A stretch of 31,860 nucleotides of DNA from Sperchopsis tessellata (GCA_033557685.1 JAWQRN010000300.1:1-31860), one strand, 5' to 3'. Shown: positions 1 through 10,499, counted from the first letter of the stretch. Translations and numbers: made by a program. The notes: generated by a model not told the origin, from the letters alone.

Positions 1-9
1 AAATCAATA

Positions 10-12
<3 letters not shown>

Positions 13-72
<60 letters not shown>
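13..72. repeat. (AT)n microsatellite
   Basis: Nearly pure AT dinucleotide repeat with a single C interruption near position 58. It borders the Penelope-like terminal segment at 85-165. Confidence 0.95.
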
Positions 73-84
73 CATTTATTATTA

Positions 85-165
85 TGATGAATTTCTTCGG
101 ATGTGAAAGCCTGGGTATTGAAATTAAAGATATTATTTTTATGTTTCCGCTCTATATTTGATCCT
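85..165 (-). mobile_element. Penelope-like terminal segment, second copy
   Basis: Read on the minus strand this carries GAAGGATCAAATATAG, GGAAAC, AAAAATAATA, TTTAAT and AGGCTTTCACATCC, then an (AT)n tract. The block order matches 7600-7686. No coding part of the element was recognised next to it. Confidence 0.45.
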
Positions 166-1762
166 TCTTTAGAAAAAACTTTCATTAAATTAAAATTCGT
201 TTTTGCCATCATAACATACAATACTTTGGTATCTTCGAATATAACTGTCTGATTTGTTTCAGGACGATGTTCAGATACGGCTGATGATATAATATGACCA
301 AAATGAGTATAGTGTTCATTTGCATTTAGAAAAGTACCAAAATCGACCTATTGGTTTCTCTGACGGGATGTTATTTCTTACAGAATAGAGTACTTTCAAA
401 CTAGAGAGAAGAGAATTGATTTGATTAACAGTTTGATATCTAAAAAAATTATGTCCGTTGCATAAAAGCACATCATAATTCCTGGGAAAGTAGTGTTGTT
501 TCACACAACTTGAAAGCTCGCTGTACGAGCAAATTAATCACAGGATCGTTGTAATAAACGTGAACTCGCTTAGACGGAATAGATGTAAGCCGTGGAATAT
601 TATATGTATTATTATATAACTTATTACAGTTACTGAAGCAACATTTTTTTTTTTGGATGTGCGCCATTTTAGCATGTATTTTTTAAACGATATCCAAACA
701 TTTAAAAGTCCCTACACAAACTATAAAATTTCTTCATAAACGTTTCGGTATATGCTGCATTAATTTTATTATATTGTACTTTCGTAATTATCAAGATCTG
801 TGAAAAATGAACAAAAAACATATGAGTAATTTCAGATTTGGATGTTCAAATTCTCCAAAATGTTATAGTGGCATCTATCCTTCTTGATATATAGCTGGCA
901 CTTATGTAAACTGAATTTCAATTGTTGGTACCGAACAGATATGTTATAAATAGGTATATCTAAGAAATGTATCAGTACGTAAGTATAAGAGGTACTTTAT
1001 ATATTATCTTACAGCCAGTACAAAATTTAAAATATATTAAACTAACTAGCCCAAAAGTTACCTCTGAAAATACATTTGCTAAAAAAAATACCATAAAAGT
1101 CATTAAGACTTTCAGCATTTATAAACTATATTAATTTTGTGTGAACAGAGAAATTAATAGTATGATTGTTGGTGAAATAAATTTCCTATATGTAGATATC
1201 TAAATAAATAACTAATATTCCTAAATTCAAATTCTTTTAACACATAGGTATTATTTATACTTTTGTCATGTGTATTTTTGTTACCTGCATAACTTCGACC
1301 GATATACCTTTTATGAGACCAGCTGCACTGGTTAGATTTCTATTAAGCTATAATGATTAGCATATAGCTACAAAGGATGCTTAAAATTATCTAATTTCTT
1401 CCAAGACTGGAAGTTTTTGGTATCAACGTGTATAGCCTGATCTGTTTATTGCCACTAGTAATTAAATAATATGGCCAAGATCAGCAGAGAATTCGTTCTT
1501 CTCTATAAGTGTAGCAACAATAGTCTTGATTTTTCTGTCATAAATCTTACCACAGGAACAAGAAACCTAATAAATACCGTCATTTTACAGGGGAATATAA
1601 TCATTTTCAGAAGGGATATCTTTTCAACAGTTACATTTTCTACGAATTCCGTTCAAAGAATTCTTGACCAATTCCTTGAACGTTTGATATTTGAAAAAAT
1701 ATATCTAAAGTAGATTTTCGTCACTCAGTTTTTAAGTTCTCTGTACTAGCAAAGTGATCATG

Positions 1763-1765
<3 letters not shown>
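166..1765. other. AT-rich stretch without a supported gene
   Basis: Short minus-strand frames at 316-504 and 473-667 and an 80-codon plus-strand frame starting with ATG at 1471 have no domain I recognise. The phrase LLCNGHNFFRYQ (about 470-435, minus) faintly recalls LINE endonuclease but is too short to call. Confidence 0.5.

Positions 1766-1826
<61 letters not shown>
1766..1826. repeat. (AT)n microsatellite
   Basis: Pure dinucleotide run adjoining the Penelope-like reverse transcriptase fragment at 1830-2210. Confidence 0.95.
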
Positions 1827-1828
<2 letters not shown>

Positions 1829-1829
1829 T

Positions 1830-2210
1830 GCACAGAATAAATAGCCATAGAATTTAGGTGTCATACGTCTCGGAAAGAAAATGAGCCAGAAGAAAAACAA
1901 ACTTGCTATATCTACATTGCGACCATATAAGAAACGTGTGTTCTACATAACAGAATCAGCATTTGATCCTTATATCGGATAGCGATTGTTCAAATAAGGC
2001 CATACAAATGTTGGCAACAACGGGGAACCCATGGCAGCATCTGAAGTTTTATCCTAAACATATTTGAATTCTGTATGTTATTATTAAATTTGTATAGCTA
2101 GGCCTTTTAAAGAAAACTGTTCTCGTACAGTTTTTATTCTTCTATTAAGTAACATAAAAGATTTATGGAATTACTCCTTTCCATATCAAATTTAGAAGTT
2201 TTTATATATA
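1830..2210 (-). pseudogene. Penelope-like reverse transcriptase fragment
   Basis: The minus strand reads TEFKYV, a stop, DKTSDAAMGSPLLPTFV. AMGSPLLPTF (2035-2006) corresponds to the AMGSPLSPxxA box of Penelope-like reverse transcriptases, and it differs from the IPIGEPLSAIL of the copy at 5770-7590. Stops and frame changes flank it. An (AT)n tract borders the low-coordinate end, as at the other Penelope fragments. Confidence 0.6.
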
Positions 2211-2229
2211 AGCAGAGTAACCGTGGTGA

Positions 2230-2600
2230 AAAAATTATACAGCTTGTTGTCGAGCAGTAGATCCCGTGGACACTCGATTTTCCCGAGAGTGAAAACTGAG
2301 TGATCGTCTGTAGAACAGTTGAGTGACGCCGATGACAGCGGCCAATTAATAATATCGTTCGCGAGTTGCAGTAATTTAGCTAGTTTGGGGGTTCAACGGT
2401 GCAGCCGCAGCCCCAGCGATCGCGTATAGCTGTAGCTTGAATGCTGGCTGTTCTGTGTTCTCCTCGGGTTTTGTTGCTTGGTAGACAGCATAGCGCTTCC
2501 GAATCAGAGTTTAGATCAGGTACCTTGCTCTGGCTCGTTCTATCTTTCTCTCGTTCTACACCCATCTCTCATTATTTCTGTCTCTCTCACCATTTCCATG
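2230..2600. promoter_or_regulatory. GC-richer island with GAGA-type repeats (candidate regulatory element)
   Basis: This block is much richer in G+C than its flanks and holds CTCTC/GAGAG clusters at about 2545-2552, 2565-2570 and 2580-2588. A 61-codon minus-strand frame beginning at an ATG (2565) shows no recognisable domain, and I do not call it a gene. Clustered GAGAG is typical of GAGA-factor sites at insect enhancers, promoters and Polycomb elements. Its place in the presumed knot intron fits a regulatory role, but this is inference. Confidence 0.35.
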
Positions 2601-2689
2601 TATTTCCTGTATGTATGTAGAGTATTTGTGTTGGTGTTGCACCGTGTCACGTTTTAGCTTCATCGATAATGTAATCTATAGCCTGTATA

Positions 2690-2930
2690 GCTCGCACCTG
2701 GGGCAAACCCCCTCCCCACTTGTATTACTTGCCACTCCATTTATTTATTGGACAAAATACAGTGGCGATATCCAATTTCAAATATACATAACGCTCGTAC
2801 GGCGCTTTTACAGGTTAATAAAACAAAACGTTCCCGTATGCGAAACGTTCTTTCCGCTTAATATTATCACCCATAATTTTGTGATCGTCGATCACGTGGT
2901 TATGCAGTCGGAAGGGTAGTATTTTTTCTA
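2690..2930. promoter_or_regulatory. Candidate regulatory element with structured motifs
   Basis: It contains AAACGTTC twice (2826-2833, 2843-2850), a near-palindrome GTGATCG-T-CGATCAC (2881-2895) running into an E-box CACGTG (2893-2898), and CG-containing words rare elsewhere in the AT-rich surroundings. A plus-strand open frame crosses it without recognisable protein content. Confidence 0.3.
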
Positions 2931-3934
2931 TGGAGCTGCTTGTCTGGAAAAATATTACAAACATTGTGAGGAAAACATTTTATTGCTTGCAATTTATATT
3001 TTGTTTTCTAAGTTCGATGCCATCGTCTTTCAAACTTTCCTGGAAACGTTATTTCATGTAAAGAAGTACTTCGTTTCTTTCAATAGAAGCGTAGCTCCTA
3101 CTAGGCTTATTAGGGTACGTTTTTGAGGACTCTTTATTTACATATATTATCTTATACCATTTAATGGTTGTACGAAGAAAAGAAAGATAAAAGTTTCATA
3201 CACGTAGAGTCTGATAACATCAAAGAAGTAAAATGGTATTTTAACATCGGAATATCAAACGACGCTCTACACCTTCAATCGTAGATATGACTGGTTACAT
3301 TCAAATTAATGTATATACAGATACACCACTAAGCAACTTGTCGAGTAACAAGAATAACATAAATTACTAAACAATGTAAAATACACATATAAACATAAAT
3401 TTTCAATGAAACTATAGCAATTATTTGAAAGACGGAATACGTTAAGGGATTATAAACTTATCGTTGCAGCAACTCAAACACAGAAGAAAGAAAACAGCTG
3501 GAATATATCTACGGAACTTGCGTCTGAAATACACAAACAATATACCTTGTATAAAATGGTATAATACAATTCATATACAGGAAAAGTCAACACTGGTGAG
3601 TAAACTTAACAAGAACTTTGATTCCGATAACATCCAAGAATCTGGTGGTGCTACAGTTCACAAAATCCAACGTCTTATAAAATTAGCAGTCGTAATTTAA
3701 ACTGAGAAAGTAAAGAAGAAATCAAATCTTTTTCTGAAAGTTGAACCTAGAGGAAAGTAATAAAAGCTACTTTTGTTTTAATGCTAAAAGTGACAAAAAT
3801 TTGTATTTGTAAACATAATAGGAAGCTATGTAAGATAATGCCAATTACTAAACTGTCATTAACAGATGTCATGGTATTGAACAAATGAATAAATCACAGA
3901 GCTCATTCCGGAGCATTGCAACCGGAGTATTCAT
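2931..3934. other. AT-rich stretch, nothing recognised
   Basis: There are no transposon motifs, RNA genes or conserved-looking blocks. A 78-codon frame at 3464-3700 begins with TTG and shows no domain. Confidence 0.5.
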
Positions 3935-3944
3935 TTTTGTATGA
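3935..3944 (+). repeat. SINE target-site duplication, left copy
   Basis: TTTTGTATGA immediately precedes the tRNA-like head of the SINE and is repeated exactly after its A-rich tail. Confidence 0.8.
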
Positions 3945-4171
3945 GCCATCTCGTTAGATCAGTGGCTAAGTACTAGGCTACTAAGCGTGGGGTTTAGGGT
4001 TCAAGACCCAGATGCGGCCGGCTTTTTGTGATTAGGGAAAAGTCTTTGTGGTGTTAGTCTTCCGAGAAAGAGGTAAAACTGTGGGTCACAGGACTGGAAG
4101 CCTAATCCCTGGCGGTGGTGATTGGCCATAGTAGCGGAAATAGGCGGACATTAAATAAAAAAACAAACAAA
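3945..4171 (+). mobile_element. tRNA-derived SINE flanked by a 10-bp target-site duplication
   Basis: The 5' part resembles a tRNA with RNA polymerase III promoter boxes: an A box TAGATCAGTGGC (3955-3966) and a B box GGTTCAAGACC (3998-4008). An unrelated body follows, then an A-rich tail (ATTAAATAAAAAAACAAACAA). The element is bracketed by a perfect direct repeat TTTTGTATGA at 3935-3944 and 4172-4181. Together these show a short interspersed element inserted by target-primed retrotransposition, probably moved by one of the LINE families here. The anticodon region no longer folds, so it is not a functional tRNA gene. The nearly perfect duplication suggests a fairly recent insertion. Confidence 0.85.
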
Positions 4172-4181
4172 TTTTGTATGA
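4172..4181 (+). repeat. SINE target-site duplication, right copy
   Basis: TTTTGTATGA immediately follows the A-rich tail and matches the left copy exactly. Confidence 0.8.
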
Positions 4182-4479
4182 AATTGAGAATTTATATACA
4201 GCTGTTTTGTAATTTTCAGTAGTAAAGGAAATCCATAATTTACCATGTGTCCATTTTATAAACAACAAGATCACTATGACTGAAATTACGATACTGAGAA
4301 ATATGATCATTTTGAAGTAGAATTTATACCCCCTATGATAAGTGTAAGAAAGAGTTTAGCACCCTACTAATAGAAATTTTACTTATATCGCAATTTCATG
4401 GACTTCATGTTCACTAAAACTGAAAATATTATATTCCTTAAGCACCTGGAGTTGTTACGCCACTGGAGTAGTTAATATT

Positions 4480-5160
4480 TCATCGAGTAACGGAAACGTT
4501 AACAACCATTACGAAATTAGTTGCGACGCGGTGACGTTACTGCGTATAAAATTAATTGGCATCTATTCATTGTCCAAAAAGTCGATGATATACTGACTGT
4601 AATTGAGGCGACTTATCTCATGAAATCAAGTAATTATCAACCACTATTCGAGCGCGCTGGTGGTGATGTCCGCAACTCAACTACCGTCAACTAACTATAT
4701 AGAGGTACTAATGAATCACACGAAAATTAAAAATGATCAATCTACTGTCCCGACCGGCCTTCCGCCAGTCAGGTTTCGAGTCAATCATACTCAAACAAGC
4801 TTTTTTCAATTATTCAGCTTTCCAACAGCCGTTTATTAAAAACTGCATTATTGGTTATTGGATGTGAGGTAAACTCTCTCCTAGTTTCAACATTTGCAGC
4901 AGTCGCTGTGCAGCAGCATCAAGTAGTAACCACGGGCAGCAGTAAATAAAGTTAGCATTTGCCGGTGGGGGCGGACTGGCCCGCCTGTACACCCGACTCA
5001 CAGGCCGCCGCATGTGTGTAGCGAGATCAATTGCAATCACTGCCATTTGCGGCCGGAGCGACGGCTGCTCAGGCCCGCAGGATGTAGAACTAAAATATGC
5101 CCCGGAGTAACGTGAATTATACCACCGCGATAATTTATGTGCCAGCCTTAATGAAGGTGG
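4480..5160. promoter_or_regulatory. GC-rich island, candidate enhancer or alternative exon
   Basis: A CpG-containing island stands out from the AT-rich flanks, densest at 4960-5100. On the minus strand an ATG at 5046 opens a 63-codon frame (MAVIAIDLATHMRRP...) that crosses a good donor, CCT|GTGAGT, after the 15th codon. It lies on the same strand as knot, so an alternative exon is possible. No known domain is visible, and a regulatory island explains it equally well. Confidence 0.3.
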
Positions 5161-5506
5161 TAAATGCCCCGTTTGTTCGACTCTATTAATTTTTTTTCCC
5201 CTAAAACAAACTGGTTTTCATTTAGTTACGTGTTTTCCGATTTTTTTTTTGGTGTTTAAACTGACGAATGCCGTGGAATTTGTTTTTCAACTTTGCCTCA
5301 CAATAAAATGCAACGTGGCTTCAGTTAAAGGTGAGTTGGAATGTTATAAAACGTAGCTTCTTCATTTATAATGCAAATTAAGGAATAATAAATGCAGTAC
5401 AACCCGAAAAAATATCATACATAATTTTTAAGGATGTGAGTTAACTTAACCTGTAGAGAGTTTTCCAATTTCATACAAGAGTACGCTCATGATACTATAC
5501 TCCATA

Positions 5507-5573
5507 TAATATGGAAAGCTTTCCATATTACCGTATTTGCCCGAATGTAAGGCGAGAAAACGAGGGTCGCCTT
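5507..5573. repeat. Perfect 24-bp palindrome next to an inverted-repeat element end
   Basis: Positions 5507-5530 form a perfect palindrome centred on AAAG|CTTT with outer arms TAATATGG/CCATATTA. Directly after it, CCGTATTTGCCCGAATGTAA begins a segment with perfect 7-bp arms AAGGCGA (5549-5555) and TCGCCTT (5567-5573). Sequences of the type 'CGTATTTxCCCGAATGTAAG' are common ends of eukaryotic DNA-transposon/MITE families, but I cannot assign this one. Confidence 0.4.
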
Positions 5574-5726
5574 ATATTTGAACACTAAAAAATTTAAGGA
5601 TGTTTGTAATAAGTAAAAAGTACCTACGATATGTAAAACTTCCAGACGTAAACACTAGAACATCTGACGACTTACTTTAGTATTTAGGGCATAATTACGA
5701 CGAAACTTTCATACTACTATATTTTA

Positions 5727-5729
<3 letters not shown>

Positions 5730-5770
<41 letters not shown>
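5730..5770. repeat. (AT)n microsatellite
   Basis: Pure dinucleotide run at the 3' end of the minus-strand Penelope-like element. Confidence 0.95.
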
Positions 5771-5775
<5 letters not shown>

Positions 5776-7590
5776 TTCTACTGGTATATGTTTCTTCTTA
5801 CTTTTCATGAGTTATCTAAGATGGTAAATCGTAACAGTTTTTAAACAAGTAAATATGAGTGTTTGTTAGTGTTACTAAGAAATGGTTTTATATTAAAATA
5901 ATGTTAAATATAACTCTTTACTGTAATCTAAGTTTGTCGGTTGCACATTTTTTCCCGTATTTCTTTATTTATGTGGATTGTGCTATGCGTCATTTCTCCC
6001 AGATGTTTTTATAACGACTGTTTGTGTATGGAGCGAAGTCTGATTTTGAATGCAAGGTCAGATGTGCGTGGCAGGTTGGAACGGTTTGTGAGATTTATAG
6101 GGTACATGAACTTTGTTAAATATGTTGTTATTTATATAATATTATAGTATATTGTACTCAGGTTTTTATACCTTTTCTGTCATTTATTGCTGTGTCTTGG
6201 TATTTTTGAATGTATATCATTTCTCGTACATCTCCAGCCTTATAGTTTGTTGTCTATTTAGTCATAATGAATTTAAGAAAGGAATCGTATGATTTGTAGA
6301 CTGGTGATATTGTTTTTAATGCCATGAATTCATTATTTTTATTTAGGGTGCTGTTATTATGTGATTTAATCATGATTTTCAGGAATTGTTGTAGCATTTG
6401 TTGTAATATGTGAATTGGATTTTATAAATGGTGTGAATAGAAATTTTAAGATGTTTCTATTTTGGTGGTTTATGTCATATGGATTAAATACTGTTTGCAG
6501 GTGTTTTGATAGATTTTTGACATACGGTAGGGGGAGATATTTGGGTTCTTCGTTGTTAGTGGTATTTTTTGGTTTGTGTTTGTTATCATATTTGTGTGTT
6601 ATTTCATTAATTATTCTATTTATTAGTCATAATGGGTAATTCTTTTGGATGAGTATATTCCGGACAATATTTTTTGTGTTTGATCTGTTTATAGGTTCTG
6701 AGAGTGCCATTAAACTCTAACGGTAACATCTCTGATGATTTGATTTGATCTGTGATGATTTGAAATTTAATTATCTTTCAGAACATTTCGGTTTTGTATA
6801 CCACGTTATGTTTATTTTGTGGCCTTTCTTATTAAATGACATATCTAAAAAATCTAATGTATTGTTCTTTTTTCTGTTTCGATTTTACATGTGCATTGTA
6901 TGTGTTTGTTATATTTATTAAATTTATTTAGAATGTAATTAATTTCATTTGAATGATTGACTGTGAACAGTCATAGACATATCTTTTAAAGAACGGAAGA
7001 CTGATGTTTAAATTGCTAATAACATGAGTATCTAAATCTCTTAAGAGTAAATTGGCTAAAATTGCTGATAGTGGTTCGCCTATGGGTATACTATTTTTCT
7101 GGAGATATATTTTGTTGTACAAACAATAGGAATATGTGATTATGGTATATATGGAAGTCATGTTTGGGTATGGTGCACAGTTTCTGAATTTCCTTCCATT
7201 TATTTTCTAGTGTGGCTATTATTAAATTAAGGGGAATGCATGTGTATATAGGTATGATGTCTCAGGAAATAAACATGTGATCGTTTGGTATTTTGTTGTG
7301 CGATAAAGTCTGCGAATTGACATTGAATCTTTTATGTGGTGTTTGGATTTTCCTAATATATTTTCGAATATGTTTGCTAGGAATTTCCCGAGTTTATAGT
7401 ATAGAGATTGCATGTAATTTGTGATGAGTCTGAGTGGAATGTTCGGTTTGTGTAATTTTGGTAGGCCATAATTTTAAGTTGTTTTTGTTCCTAGTAATTT
7501 ACTAACTATAACCTTATCATTTTCTTGAAATTTCTTATAAGTTGTTTTGTTTCGATGATGTATTTTTTCTAATGTTTTGAATATCTTTGT
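5770..7590 (-). pseudogene. Decayed Penelope-like retroelement (reverse transcriptase)
   Basis: On the minus strand, broken frames read as a Penelope-like reverse transcriptase. YGLPKLHKPNIPLR and a stretch around YKLGKFLANI with LGKSKHHIKDS come first (about 7490-7300). IPIGEPLSAILANLL follows near 7080-7040, matching the family's AMGSPLSP-type box. RYVYDC at about 6984-6967 stands where the catalytic RYVDD motif should be. The change of the first Asp to Tyr, plus frameshifts and stops, makes it dead. A GIY-YIG endonuclease would be expected towards 6000, but I could not make out its motif. The 3' end near 5770-5810 (GAAACATATACCA..AAATAAA on the minus strand) resembles the terminal segment at 7600-7685. 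An (AT)n tract abuts it. Confidence 0.75.
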
Positions 7591-7599
7591 TTACATATA

Positions 7600-7686
7600 A
7601 AAAGTATTGACAAGGAAGAAAATATAGTCTTCGAAACGTATACCACTAAAAATAAATAGTTTTAATATAAAGGCTTTCACATCCCC
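7600..7686 (+). mobile_element. Penelope-like terminal segment in opposite orientation
   Basis: This plus-strand piece contains GAAGA..TCTTC followed by CGAAACGTATACCACTA, AAAATAAATAG and GGCTTTCACATCC, and then runs into (AT)n. The same ordered blocks occur on the minus strand at 85-165 and, in part, at 5770-5810. It is therefore the end of a repeat family, here head-to-head with the minus-strand Penelope body. Penelope-like elements often carry inverted terminal copies of this kind. Confidence 0.5.
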
Positions 7687-7689
7687 AGA

Positions 7690-7707
7690 ATATATATATA
7701 TATAAAT

Positions 7708-7746
<39 letters not shown>
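7690..7746. repeat. (AT)n microsatellite, interrupted
   Basis: Two AT runs split by AATTCTTT, directly following the plus-strand Penelope-like terminal segment. Confidence 0.95.
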
Positions 7747-7747
<1 letters not shown>

Positions 7748-7749
7748 GG

Positions 7750-9020
7750 CATTGAATTAAGGGTACAATTCCATTCAATATTTCTTAAATATGTTTTCTA
7801 AATAGGTAAAATTGTATTGCTATCTTCTAGGAAGGTAAGATCCTTCCCAAAATTAAATTTGCTAGTTTGTGGTTTCTGAAGATCTGTGTTCCAAGTTCTA
7901 TTTGTACATGTTTGTAAATTAAATTATTTTGAGGTACGTAATTTAAGTCATTCAAATTTTACGAGGGACTAGAATACATCAGGTTGAGGAATTTGCTAGT
8001 TTTAAGTGATTGGTAAATAAGTCTTGGGATATGTTACTAAAATGCCTGAACAATAACAAGAATAAGTAAGAACAAGTACTATCGCATCAAATGGAAACAT
8101 CGAAGATTCTTGGGTAGGTGTTGAGACATTTGTACAATAAAAAAAAAACGTTTTATGTACTATCGATATATCATAAGTTTAAAAAGGAAAAACGATTTTC
8201 TCTTAGGTTTATTTTGTAAATATCTCTTATTTTGTGACATGACTTCTAAAGCAACAGACAAGAAGAAAGGCAATGCCGAAAGAAAAGTTATATCAAACGT
8301 AATTATAATCAGGGAGAAGTCGACAGGATGAAGGGATGAAAAACTGGTGATTGTTGGGTTAAAACTATTTAAGCAATACAAATTGGAAGAGCCAAAAATA
8401 AATAAATGCTTGTTTTACATTCAAATGACTTTGAGTTACCAAATATAATATGCAAATAGCATAAATGACACTGTCTTTACCAAAAAGGATACTATTGTTG
8501 CTATTATGGATGATGAATAAGGTCTTAAGACAATTATAATTGTTATAATTATTCTAAATAAGGTATGTATAATTATTTGTGTTTTTGTACCGAATAATTT
8601 CCATGTACTGTAAGTAAAAAGTAAGGTAATAACAGATTTTTACGTTCCAAAAGAAAAATTCTTTTAAAACTACTTAACTTAAAATGTTTCGTTTTATATC
8701 TGGGCTTACTTTGCAGCTTGGAAACAAGCTTCTTTGATTTTTATCATTTTGCTAAACGCATTTTTAATTATTCTATTATTTTTTAGATATCTACATATAA
8801 ACTAATGATCTTCAAGTCTTCTTTTTTTCAGCACTATGAGTGAAATTCGTTTAGTAGAAGTTTATCTGGAGATTTCATCTAGGTCAAGGACTCCATATTA
8901 TTGTAAATATCCTCTTATCTTCGACATATATTAGCAAACATAAAAGTTTGATTATATTTATACTCAATGACAAACTTTATGACATAGTAATATAAAAAGT
9001 TATAAAACTATAATATATGT
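7750..9020. other. AT-rich stretch, nothing recognised
   Basis: Only short frames without ATG starts or motifs occur here. AATTATAA-TTG-TTATAATT near 8530 is a small inverted repeat expected by chance in such AT-rich DNA. Confidence 0.5.
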
Positions 9021-9023
9021 AAT

Positions 9024-9035
9024 TGGCGCAGTCGG
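9024..9035 (+). mobile_element. Possible LTR-retrotransposon primer-binding site
   Basis: TGGCGCAGTCGG preceded by AAT matches the tRNA-Ser-type primer-binding site seen just after the 5' LTR in many gypsy-group elements. No LTR pair, gag or pol was recognised around it, so at best this is a small relic. Confidence 0.3.
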
Positions 9036-9289
9036 CTAGAAAAATTTACTCTGATTCTGAATACACACTTCCAATCGTAGTTTTTTAAATATTAGTTCAT
9101 ATTCACTTAAGGAAATATCAAAATTTAAACTAAAGTAATTCAAATTCGTTTAAGAGTTATATGGCAATTGCAACGAAAAAAAAAATGCAAATGTGAAACT
9201 ATTTATGTTCTTAGTTTTGCATTATCTTCAACGTTATTCAAATAACTAAGAATTGGTCCCTATCAACAATTGTACAGGTTTAAGGTACT

Positions 9290-9640
9290 AATGGAGTTAT
9301 GCTTTCGAGCAGCAAATTCAAATTTTCTCTGGTTGCAATTAATTCGATCAAAAGTTTAAACGGCGACCATCAATCCCACTTTACCTTAACATCAGGTTTT
9401 ATAATGGTTGATTTTTTATTTAGTTGTCGTTGTGTACTGGCACGAGGGCAGGCTTTTAATGACGTGGTCGCATTGCGGCCCCGGAATCTAATTAGCAGCC
9501 TGTTCAGTTAGCAGCCTCCTCCATCCTCCACTTTGTTGCCTCTATACACTACTCCTCTGTAGGTACCTACTCGGGTAGCCTGCCTATAGAGCTCACCACC
9601 ATCCATCGGCGCTTGCAGCCTTCGTGCTTCCAACTCCTAA
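9290..9640. promoter_or_regulatory. GC-richer island, candidate enhancer
   Basis: Unlike its flanks this stretch holds GC-rich words (GACGTGGTCGCATTGCGGCCCCGG) mixed with homeodomain-like sites TAATTAG (9490), TTAATTCG and ATCAATC. Short frames on both strands have no recognisable content. I infer a possible cis-regulatory element. Confidence 0.28.
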
Positions 9641-10499
9641 CCAGTGTATGTATACTCATCTTATTAAGTATGTTTTCTCTGCAAACATTCGCGGTGTTTA
9701 AGACTCCCGTCCCCTCTCCAATAATAATAACATATTTAGCTATGTGGACAGATGACGTTTTATTCTCTTTAAATGTTGTTATTTCTAATAAGAGGAAAAT
9801 GTGACACACACGTGGCATTATTTTATGTACGCTGAATTACATTCGTATTTAAAAAATGTTTTTGTTAGAATTCTTAGAATACCATTTGAGTTTAGTATAA
9901 GTTTAAATAACAAACATTTCTAAATATAAAATTGTTAAGGTTTAGTGCATATTTACATTCAAAATTTTTTTAAGAAATAAATACTCACTAACATACACAC
10001 AAATGGTTTTAGATATCCATTTTCCTGACGTTATTTTTAGTCTAAAATATATCTATTGTTTTTTCGCTATTCTTCTAAGAGTCAATAAAAAATGACTAAG
10101 CCTAAAGTCACGAGAGCAATTCTATCGCTGGACATGACAAAGCTACATCGTTCAATGCACTAGTAATATATCATGAATTTCCGTAGATGATGTTTTTTTT
10201 TGTGTAGGTAATTAATCATAGCACGCAATGTTATATATGTTCTGAATTTTACAGAAAAAAAGTGCTAAACAGTTCACATTTTGGAAACGCAACTAAAGTT
10301 GTCTACGAAAGTAGACGGGTATAGTGTGAGAGTTGATAAAACTACCACAGTGAAATAGGCTAATGAAAAGTGCTGCTATATAGAATTCCTACATTCAGTA
10401 CAACAAATATTACGAGAACATTCCATTCATTTGTAAAGTGTAAAAGAATTTGTACATTTGTTGCGTTGCCTTTTGACTTGATGCATTTTCTCATTTGTT
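9641..10499. other. AT-rich stretch, nothing recognised
   Basis: There are no coding motifs. The last 200 bases may belong to the Penelope-type segment that follows, but no protein blocks could be read. Confidence 0.45.

Noticed and set aside
316..667. Minus-strand frames with LLCNGHNFFRYQ, faintly like LINE endonuclease
   Set aside because: The match is too short and no second endonuclease or reverse transcriptase block lies in register.
3945..4020. A functional tRNA gene
   Set aside because: A and B boxes are present but the anticodon and T stems do not pair, and the A-rich tail with target-site duplication shows a SINE.
4745..4800. GGTTTCGAGTC resembling a Pol III B box
   Set aside because: There is an extra base in the motif, no A box at the right distance and no tRNA-like fold.
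5941..6639. Plus-strand hydrophobic frames that look like small membrane proteins
   Set aside because: They are the antisense of the minus-strand Penelope-like element, whose A-rich coding strand gives Phe/Leu/Val-rich shadows.
8160..8381. 73-codon minus-strand frame with a hydrophobic segment
   Set aside because: It begins at TTG, has no motif, and is expected by chance in AT-rich DNA.
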